This document shows, one piece after another, positions 56,958-64,000 of a DNA stretch of 64,000 nucleotides. The notes below the pieces were generated by a model. That model was not told the DNA's origin and ran no database searches. It worked only from the letters and a program-made list of their open reading frames with translations. The translations under genes and the position numbers were made by a program. Numbering within the stretch: position 1 is the stretch's first letter; the number at the start of each line of letters is the position of its first letter. Source of the DNA: Lachnospiraceae bacterium (lineage in GTDB: Bacteria > Bacillota > Clostridia > Lachnospirales > Lachnospiraceae); assembly GCA_014804785.1 (NCBI GenBank), contig JAAUZD010000030.1, positions 61,723-125,722 on the forward strand, read 5' to 3'.

Positions 56958-58328
56958 ATGGAGAAAATCATGGATTTATTTACATATATGCGGTCAGCTA
57001 ATCTTGAAAAGGAATCCCCGCTGGCGGCAAGAATCCGTCCTTCCACGCTGGATGAAGTGGTTGGGCAGCAGCATATTATTGGAAAGGACAAGCTGTTATA
57101 CCGTGCCATAAAGGCGGATAAGATCAGTTCCATTATTTTTTACGGACCTCCCGGTACTGGAAAGACCACCATTGCCAAGGTGATTGCAAATACCACCAGC
57201 GCGGAGTTTACCCAGATTAATGCTACATCTGCTGGTAAAAAGGACATGGAAGAGGTGGTAAAGGCAGCAAAAGACACCTTAGGCATGTATGGCAGGAAAA
57301 CGATTCTTTTTATCGATGAAATACATCGTTTCAATAAGGGGCAGCAGGATTATCTGCTGCCGTTTGTGGAGGACGGAACGCTCATTCTCATTGGCGCTAC
57401 TACAGAAAATCCCTATTTTGAGGTGAACAGCGCTCTTATATCCCGTTCTATCATTTTTGAATTAAAACCTCTTTCAAGAGAAGATATCAAAGATCTTCTT
57501 CAAAGGGCGGTATATGATGAGGAAAAGGGAATGGGCTCTTATGATGCGGTGATAGATGAGGATGCCATGGAATTTCTGGCGGATGTTTCAGGCGGAGATG
57601 CAAGGCATGCGCTAAATGCCATCGAGCTTGCCATTATGACTACCAATCGTGCCGAAGATGGGAAGATACATATCACGCTGGAAGTAGCACAGGAATGCAT
57701 CCAGAAACGTGCGGTGCGCTATGATAAGACCGGAGATAATCATTATGATACTATCTCAGCTTTTATCAAGAGCATGAGAGGATCGGATCCGGACGCAGCA
57801 GTCTACTATCTGGCGCGGATGCTTTACGCAGGGGAAAGCGTCACCTTTATCGCAAGAAGAATCATGATCTGCGCATCGGAGGATGTAGGGATTGCAGATC
57901 CCCAGGCGATTGTGGTGGCGGCAAATGCTTCTCTGGCAGTGGAGAGAGTAGGAATGCCGGAAGCACAGATTATTCTGGCAGAGGCTGCCATGTATGTGGC
58001 ATGTGCGCCTAAGAGCAATGCCTGCGTAAGAGCAATAAGTGAGGCGATGAAGATAGTGGAAGAAACAGGAAATCTGCCTATTCCCACGCATTTGCAGGAT
58101 GCCCATTACAAAGGTGCGGCAAAGCTGGGACATGGCACGGGATATTTATATGCCCACGATTATCCGAATCATTATGTGGAGCAGCAATATCTGCCCTACG
58201 AGCTGAATGGAAAAGAATTCTATCATCCGTCGGGTAATGGATATGAGGTAAAAGTAAAAGAGCATATGAAGAGAATCAAAAATCAGAAGGAAACAAGAAA
58301 AAATGAATTGGAAAACCGTAAGGAATAA
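56958..58328 (+). CDS. rarA: Replication-associated recombination protein A (RarA/MgsA AAA ATPase), copy 2
   Basis: SPLAARIRPSTLDEVVGQQHIIGKDKLLYRAI...YGPPGTGKTTIAKVIANTTSAEFTQINATSAGKKDMEEV...IDEIHRFNKGQQDYLLP. Confidence 0.93.
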   Translation: MEKIMDLFTYMRSANLEKESPLAARIRPSTLDEVVGQQHIIGKDKLLYRAIKADKISSIIFYGPPGTGKTTIAKVIANTTSAEFTQINATSAGKKDMEEVVKAAKDTLGMYGRKTILFIDEIHRFNKGQQDYLLPFVEDGTLILIGATTENPYFEVNSALISRSIIFELKPLSREDIKDLLQRAVYDEEKGMGSYDAVIDEDAMEFLADVSGGDARHALNAIELAIMTTNRAEDGKIHITLEVAQECIQKRAVRYDKTGDNHYDTISAFIKSMRGSDPDAAVYYLARMLYAGESVTFIARRIMICASEDVGIADPQAIVVAANASLAVERVGMPEAQIILAEAAMYVACAPKSNACVRAISEAMKIVEETGNLPIPTHLQDAHYKGAAKLGHGTGYLYAHDYPNHYVEQQYLPYELNGKEFYHPSGNGYEVKVKEHMKRIKNQKETRKNELENRKE

Positions 58329-60195
58329 GGAACCGGCAGGAAATAAGCCTGTTAAAACCAGAAAAGTCAGAAAACGAGCCTTGAAAAAAATGCAAAAAGC
58401 AGGCATGAAGAAGATGATGATAGGGCTTATCATCTTTCTTGCACTTATGATGGTATCGGCTGCGGCGGCAGTGATTTTCTTTCTTGCTCCAGAGGAGGAT
58501 TACGACGGAACAGTTCCGCATATGGATTTATCTGAACTTACAGAGAATGTTGCGGAGGAGATGACGAAAGAAGACATTGGGGAGGGCGTGGTAGATCACA
58601 TCATAACGGCAGGGAGCGCCGTATGGGAATCCTTTCATAAACGTCCAAAGAGTTATGACCTGAAAGAAGAGGATGCAGCGGGCTTTGCTTCCATTACACA
58701 GTGCATCATCAATCCTGATACGAAGAGAATATCTATAACGGTAGAGGGAGACGGCATTCCTAAAAGCGACGATAAATACTACTATCTTTTTGCACTCAAT
58801 ACCTATGACAGCGGAATCTCGGAAGGAAGTGACTACATTGCAAGGGATTATAAAGATAATGTGGCAAGTTTCAGCGCAGCGCTCAACTACAATCTTGCAG
58901 GCAGCCGTCTTTATAAGAAATTTGTAATCGCAGTAAAGAAGGACGGAAAATATATACAGGTAAGCGGCCCTAAGTATATCACCAATCCGGAGGCGATTGC
59001 CAGATACACTTCTGTGTATCAGGAACCGGCATCCAAAAAAGGTCTTCTAGTGGATCCTAACAGATTGCGTGGGAATGAACTGGATGATCTGGGAGTAAAG
59101 CAGGCAGCCTACAATATACCGGTTGCCAGATTGCTGGGACCTACTACGAGTGCGGCTTATCCCACCATTTATTACACCTATAACGGTAAGACCTATGCCT
59201 TTAACGGACAGGTAGTGGCGGAATATGATATTGTCTTCAGCACGCTTACCGCAAAAGGAATTACGACCACGGCTATCATTTTAAATAACTATTCTTCGTC
59301 CTATACACAGCTGATTCACCCCAGGGCACGGGGCGGAGGATCGGCGCCTTATTATATGTTCAACGGAGCGGAGGAATCCGGAGTGGAATATATGGCAGCG
59401 ATTGGTTCTTTTCTTGCGGAACGTTATTCGGACAACAAACACGGAAGGATTTCCAATTGGGTCATAGCTAATGAAATCAATGCGCGTAAAGAGTGGAATC
59501 ATATGGAATACACGGACATTGAAACTTATGTGGAGGAATATGCCAAAGCATTCCGCGTGTTCTACACAGCCATCAAGAGTGTGAGCAGCAGTGCAAGAGT
59601 CTATATTTCCCTGGATCAGCAGTGGGATAGAAATATCAAGAATAATACCAATTATGATGGCAGAGACATTCTGGATGAGTTCAATCAGAACATCACTGCC
59701 AAGGGCAATATTGACTGGGGATTGGCGCAGCATCCATATAATGTGCCGCTGACAGAAGCGAGGACATGGAAGGCATCCAAATATGTGGAACATAATGCAG
59801 GGACTTCCATGATTACCATGGCGAATATAGAAGTGCTGGTCAATTATATGAAGCAGGAGCAGTTCCTGACTGATGACGGGCAGGTACGAAGCATCCTGAT
59901 CAGCGAGCTGGGATACACTTCTCATGCAGGAGAGGCATATCAGGCAGCGGCATACGCTTACGCATATTATAAAATAGCGGCATATGATGAGATTGACGGA
60001 TTCCTTTTAAACCGCGAAACAGATGCGGCAGAAGAAGTGGCGCAGGGGCTGGCATTTGGACTTACCACTTCAGGAGGAGGACATAAGCAGATTTACAATG
60101 TATTTAAATATATAGATACCCCGGAACATGCTGCGTATACGGAGTTTGCAAAGGATGTGATAGGGATTTCCAATTGGAGCGAAATTATTAGATAG
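58303..60195 (+). CDS. DUF5722 domain-containing (glycoside hydrolase-like) membrane-anchored protein
   Basis: N-terminal TM; NRLRGNELDDLGVKQAAYNIPVARLL...PRARGGGSAPYYMFNGAEESGVEYMAAIGSFLAERYS...NWVIANEINARKEWNHM. Confidence 0.8.
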   Translation: MNWKTVRNKEPAGNKPVKTRKVRKRALKKMQKAGMKKMMIGLIIFLALMMVSAAAAVIFFLAPEEDYDGTVPHMDLSELTENVAEEMTKEDIGEGVVDHIITAGSAVWESFHKRPKSYDLKEEDAAGFASITQCIINPDTKRISITVEGDGIPKSDDKYYYLFALNTYDSGISEGSDYIARDYKDNVASFSAALNYNLAGSRLYKKFVIAVKKDGKYIQVSGPKYITNPEAIARYTSVYQEPASKKGLLVDPNRLRGNELDDLGVKQAAYNIPVARLLGPTTSAAYPTIYYTYNGKTYAFNGQVVAEYDIVFSTLTAKGITTTAIILNNYSSSYTQLIHPRARGGGSAPYYMFNGAEESGVEYMAAIGSFLAERYSDNKHGRISNWVIANEINARKEWNHMEYTDIETYVEEYAKAFRVFYTAIKSVSSSARVYISLDQQWDRNIKNNTNYDGRDILDEFNQNITAKGNIDWGLAQHPYNVPLTEARTWKASKYVEHNAGTSMITMANIEVLVNYMKQEQFLTDDGQVRSILISELGYTSHAGEAYQAAAYAYAYYKIAAYDEIDGFLLNRETDAAEEVAQGLAFGLTTSGGGHKQIYNVFKYIDTPEHAAYTEFAKDVIGISNWSEIIR

Positions 60196-60221
60196 CGGGC
60201 AACAAATACCTTGTTTGGATG

Positions 60222-60253
60222 AAAACGCCGACACGTGAGATGTGTCGGCGTTT
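60222..60253. terminator. Bidirectional intrinsic terminator
   Basis: AAAACGCCGACAC-gtgagat-GTGTCGGCGTTT between convergent genes. Confidence 0.85.
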
Positions 60254-60266
60254 GAAATTTTAAATT

Positions 60267-60779
60267 TCAGAAAAGCTGGGCAATCAGGTATTGATAGATA
60301 TCCTGATTTTTCCGCTGCCAGTTGTCGCAGATGGAAGATGCTGTTTCCTCTGAGGGTACAGAAATTGTTATGTCAACCAGAGTGATGCCCTTTTCTTTGG
60401 CAGTCAGATGGGCTTCATATTCACCGGAAGTGGATTTATAGTAGTCTGAGAGAATAGATACTTCATTCCGCATGTCAATTTCGTTTTCCATGAAAAAAGC
60501 GTTGATGTCAGCCTTGATGCTGTCTCCAATCTGATTTTCAAAAAATTTCAGCGTTTCCAGTCCTTCCTTTGTGATGCTCAAGTGTGTACGATTTCGGATA
60601 ACTTGTGCCGTAATGAGACCGGTTTCGGTGAGTTCTCCAATCACTTGCTGAAGGGTGAGGAAATTCGTATATTCTTTTCCTAATATGAAGTCGCTGATTT
60701 GCGCCTTGGTTAACGGAAAGTCAACTCGTTTCAGCATATAAAGTACGATTAATTTGTATAGCATAAAAGGGTCGTGCAT
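60267..60779 (-). CDS. DUF4364 family protein (winged-helix-like)
   Basis: YKLIVLYMLKRVDFPLTKAQISDFILGKEYTNFLTLQQVIGELTETGLI. Confidence 0.85.
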   Translation of the reverse strand: MHDPFMLYKLIVLYMLKRVDFPLTKAQISDFILGKEYTNFLTLQQVIGELTETGLITAQVIRNRTHLSITKEGLETLKFFENQIGDSIKADINAFFMENEIDMRNEVSILSDYYKSTSGEYEAHLTAKEKGITLVDITISVPSEETASSICDNWQRKNQDIYQYLIAQLF

Positions 60780-60781
60780 TT

Positions 60782-61816
60782 TTATCCATCCTTTTTTTCA
60801 AAATATCTGCCTTGGTAGGAACCTTGCTCTTTCATTTGCCTGTGCAGGGTATTAAGAACGAGGCGTTTGTTACTGCTCCAGAGAGGAAACAGAAGTGAAG
60901 CTTTGGGGGCATCTCCTGTGAGACGGTGAATGACCATGTCAGGGCGAAGGTGCTCCAAAGCCTTCGTCAGAACATCAAGATAAAGTTCTAAAGTAGGAAA
61001 AGAACCGCAGGATTCTGGGGCTTTTTCCCATAATAGCCCTAAATCGGTTCCCGCTAATATATGAAGAAGCTGGAGCTTGATTCCCCAGACGGGCTGTTCG
61101 TTTAAATAATGAATGGTAGAGAGCATATCTTCCCGGCCTTCTCCCGGCAGTCCCAGTATAACGTGCACGATTACCGGTATTCCGGCTTCCTTCAGCCTCT
61201 CTACACTTTCTTTAAAGCATGATAAAGGATACCCCCGTCTGATGAAAGCTGCGGTGTCTTCGTGAATGGTCTGAAGGCCCAGTTCTATCCAGATGAATTT
61301 AGAGGCATATTCTCTTTTGAGCTGCATCAGAAGCTCCAAGACCGGAATGGCAAGACAGTCCGGTCTTGTGGCGATGGAAATACCAGCCGATAAAGGCAGA
61401 TCAAGGGCGAGACGGTAAATCATTTCCAGATATGCGATGGAACCATAGGTGTTAGTGTATGCCTGGAAATATATGATGAAGCGCTGTCCGGTCTTTTTCC
61501 CTGATAAAGAAGAAAGTCCCTCTTGACAAGCGGCATCAAATCTTCTGGCAGTATCGTATGCCGGAAGTGTGCCGAAAACGTCTTCTGGTCTTCCTATAGC
61601 AGCGGCAAAATCGCCACTGCCGCCTGCGCTGCAGAAGATGCATCCTTTTTCACCTAAAGTGCCGTCTCTGTTAGGGCAGGTCATGCCTGCATTTAGGGAT
61701 ATTTTGTAAAGCTTTTCACCGTAAGTGTTCTTGCAGTAAGCATCCAGAGAATAGTAGGGTTTTCCATGCCAGCTTTTGTGTATATGGTTAAAAAACTGAT
61801 TGGAATGGCTGTCCAT
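60782..61816 (-). CDS. TIGR01212 family radical SAM protein (YtqA-like)
   Basis: KISLNAGMTCPNRDGTLGEKGCIFCSAGGSGDFA...FIIYFQAYTNTYG...IATRPDCL. Confidence 0.92.
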   Translation of the reverse strand: MDSHSNQFFNHIHKSWHGKPYYSLDAYCKNTYGEKLYKISLNAGMTCPNRDGTLGEKGCIFCSAGGSGDFAAAIGRPEDVFGTLPAYDTARRFDAACQEGLSSLSGKKTGQRFIIYFQAYTNTYGSIAYLEMIYRLALDLPLSAGISIATRPDCLAIPVLELLMQLKREYASKFIWIELGLQTIHEDTAAFIRRGYPLSCFKESVERLKEAGIPVIVHVILGLPGEGREDMLSTIHYLNEQPVWGIKLQLLHILAGTDLGLLWEKAPESCGSFPTLELYLDVLTKALEHLRPDMVIHRLTGDAPKASLLFPLWSSNKRLVLNTLHRQMKEQGSYQGRYFEKKDG

Positions 61817-61822
61817 ATCTGG

Positions 61823-62974
61823 CTATCTGATATGGGATTTTACAGCCTCGGAAACAAGCTGGGCAACCTTGGGGTTGAAAGCCTCGGGGAGGATGTTATC
61901 TTCATTTAACTCGTTATCAGGAACCAAGGAAGCAATTGCGTTGGCAGCAGCCAGCTTCATTTCTTCCGTAATCTGGGTGGCGCGTCCCTCTAGAGCACCT
62001 TTGAAAATACCAGGAAAAGCAATCACATTGTTGACCTGATTTGGGAAATCGCTTCGTCCTGTACCAACCACTTTAGCACCGGCTGCTTTTGCAAGATCGG
62101 GCATGATTTCAGGAACGGGATTTGCCATGGCAAAGAGAATGGCATCCTGATTCATGGATGATACCATCTCCGGGGTGACGATATTGGGGGCGGAAACACC
62201 CACAAAAATATCCGCGCCCTTTAGGGCGTCGGCTAAGGAGCCTGTCTCATTGCCGGGATTAGTGACTTGAGTCATTTTCTGCTGCATCCAGTTAAGACCT
62301 TCTGTATCCCTTGAGACAATACCCACCTTGTCGCACATTAAGATATTGGGGAATCCATAGGTTAAGAGCAGCTTTGTGATGGCAACGCCGGCGCTTCCGG
62401 CACCGTTTACTACTACCTTACAATTCTCTTTCTTTTTGCCTACGACCTTAAGAGCATTGATAATACCTGCTAAAACTACGATGGCAGTTCCATGCTGGTC
62501 ATCGTGGAAAACAGGAATGTCAAGGATTTCTTTTAAACGCTCTTCAATTTCAAAACAGCGGGGTGCGCTGATATCCTCCAGATTGATTCCGCCAAATCCG
62601 GGAGCAAGATAGGTGACTGCTTTGATGATTTCCTCCGTATCCTGGGTATCCAGACAGATGGGGACCGCATTGACACCTCCAAATTCTTTAAAAAGTACAG
62701 CCTTGCCTTCCATAACGGGCATTGCAGCATAAGGACCGATGTTTCCAAGTCCCAGAACAGCGCTGCCGTCAGAGACAACGGCAACCGTGTTGGCTTTCAT
62801 GGTGTATTTGTAGGCGGCTTCCTTATCCTGCGCGATTACTTTGCAAGGCTCTGCAACGCCGGGGGTGTAGGCGAGGGATAAATCTTCTCTGGATTTAACA
62901 GGGGTCTTGGATATGGTTTCAAGCTTGCCGTTCCACTTTTCATGGAGCATCAGTGCTTTTTCGTTTGTGGTCAT
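61823..62974 (-). CDS. NAD(P)-dependent malic enzyme
   Basis: LSLAYTPGVAEPCKVIAQD...SDGSAVLGLGNIGPYAAMPVMEGKAVLFKEFGGVNAVPICLDTQD...FHDDQHGTAIVVLAGI. Confidence 0.95.
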   Translation of the reverse strand: MTTNEKALMLHEKWNGKLETISKTPVKSREDLSLAYTPGVAEPCKVIAQDKEAAYKYTMKANTVAVVSDGSAVLGLGNIGPYAAMPVMEGKAVLFKEFGGVNAVPICLDTQDTEEIIKAVTYLAPGFGGINLEDISAPRCFEIEERLKEILDIPVFHDDQHGTAIVVLAGIINALKVVGKKKENCKVVVNGAGSAGVAITKLLLTYGFPNILMCDKVGIVSRDTEGLNWMQQKMTQVTNPGNETGSLADALKGADIFVGVSAPNIVTPEMVSSMNQDAILFAMANPVPEIMPDLAKAAGAKVVGTGRSDFPNQVNNVIAFPGIFKGALEGRATQITEEMKLAAANAIASLVPDNELNEDNILPEAFNPKVAQLVSEAVKSHIR

Positions 62975-63203
62975 AATGATACCTCACTTTTATTTAATCA
63001 TGTGTTTTTTGACATCTGCATCTATCATATAATATTTTTTTTCACGGTGCAAGGAAGAAAAGGAAAGACGAATGATTAGTAATGAAGATGGATATTCTAT
63101 GAATTAGGCTTTACATGATTCGAACTCTATGTTATCATAAGTAGTAATAAAAACCACATACAGCGGTTTTGAATGATTATATGAAATGGTTCTGGAGGTT
63201 GTT

Positions 63204-64000
63204 ATGAGTTATAAAATTGTGGCGGACAGTTGTTGTGAATTTCCCGGGGAATATGAAAATGATTCCCGATATGAGCGTATTCCATTGGGATTGGAAGTAG
63301 AAAATGAATTGATTATGGATGATGACAGCTTTGATCAGGCGCAATTTTTAAGGAAAGTGGCAGCTGCCTCTAAATGTCCCAAATCCTCCTGTCCTTCTCC
63401 GGAAAGATATAAGGAATCTTATCAGACAGATGCCGAGAATGTGTTCGTCTTTACTTTATCATCAAAGCTGAGCGGGAGCTATAACAGTGCAGAACTTGGT
63501 AAAAAGCTTTATCATGAGGAGCAAGGAAAGAAAAATATCTTTGTGTGTGATTCGGAATCTGCAAGCTGCGGGGAGACCCAGCTTGTAAAGAAGGCTGCCG
63601 AATGGTCTGAGGCTGGGCTTCCTTTTGACGAAATCTGCAGAAAACTAAATGAGTATAGGGATAAGATGAAAACCTATTTTGTGCTTGATAATCTTGAAAC
63701 GTTACGAAAGAATGGACGACTTAGTAAAGTAAAGGCATTGGTGGCATCTACATTAAGCATTAAGCCTGTGATGGGTTCCAATAAGGGAGAGATTATTCAG
63801 CTCGGTCAGGCAATCGGAATTAAGAAAGCACTTGCTAAGATGGCGGATACTGTCGCTGCGCAGGCAGTTCATCCAGAGGAAAGAACCTTGATGATTACCC
63901 ACTGCAACTGTCTGGAACGTGCAGAAAGTGTCCGGCAGATGATTCTTTCCAAAATAAAGGTAAAGGGCACCCTCATTATGGATACCAGAGGTGTCAGCAG
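63204..64000 (+). CDS. DegV family protein (3' end outside window)
   Basis: My translation from ATG 63204: MSYKIVADSCCEFPGEYENDSRYERIPLGLEVENELIMDDDSFDQAQFLRKVAAASKCPKSSCPSPERY...VFTLSSKLSGSYNSAELG; absent from the ORF track because no stop lies in the window. Confidence 0.9.
   Translation, partial: MSYKIVADSCCEFPGEYENDSRYERIPLGLEVENELIMDDDSFDQAQFLRKVAAASKCPKSSCPSPERYKESYQTDAENVFVFTLSSKLSGSYNSAELGKKLYHEEQGKKNIFVCDSESASCGETQLVKKAAEWSEAGLPFDEICRKLNEYRDKMKTYFVLDNLETLRKNGRLSKVKALVASTLSIKPVMGSNKGEIIQLGQAIGIKKALAKMADTVAAQAVHPEERTLMITHCNCLERAESVRQMILSKIKVKGTLIMDTRGVS

Noticed and set aside
59281-59925. 214-aa antisense ORF in DUF5722 gene
   Set aside because: Composition artefact opposite a confidently coding region; no RBS or recognisable domain.

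Overview
The window is a chromosomal segment from a low-to-mid GC Bacillota, most likely a Lachnospiraceae-type Clostridia judged from protein families only. It holds about 50 genes in typical firmicute operons and one degraded mobile-element island of about 11 kb (about 39-50.3 kb). Left part: the 3' end of a BlaR1/M56-like gene fused to an LCP (LytR-CpsA-Psr)-like domain; rarA copy 1; LytTR/DUF3021/CPBP; GntR-ABC; MATE and AraC genes; a DNA-repair-like cluster (radical SAM 'link_UDG', its DUF4130 partner, an HPr/Crh-like protein, a PD-(D/E)XK + XPD/DinG helicase); GH13; XRE + membrane protein; PadR/DUF1700/DUF4097; DUF3137/LemA; ECF S component; TraX; MarR + heterodimeric ABC exporter; metQ; LysR; MCP. 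Island: broken hicA, prophage tape-measure remnant, SAP-domain chimera, TnpW, Rpn-type nuclease, MobL relaxase, truncated serine recombinase, GIY-YIG/HTH fusion, an intact DDE transposase and a tyrosine-recombinase tail. Right part: clpB behind a CIRCE operator, bactofilin + degenerate LytM protein, polysaccharide deacetylase, D-Ala-D-Ala carboxypeptidase, rarA copy 2, DUF5722, DUF4364, TIGR01212 radical SAM, malic enzyme and a DegV-type gene cut by the window end. The most unusual signal is a pair of 310-340 bp foldback elements (8519-8826 and 10235-10576) on either side of the MATE gene. They share an apical cloverleaf-like core with several compensatory base-pair changes, but their outer stems are unrelated in sequence. 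Each ends at or within a few bases of the stop codon of a minus-strand gene. Second is a structured 5' leader between the CIRCE-controlled promoter and clpB. No tool was run; family calls come from reading the translations.
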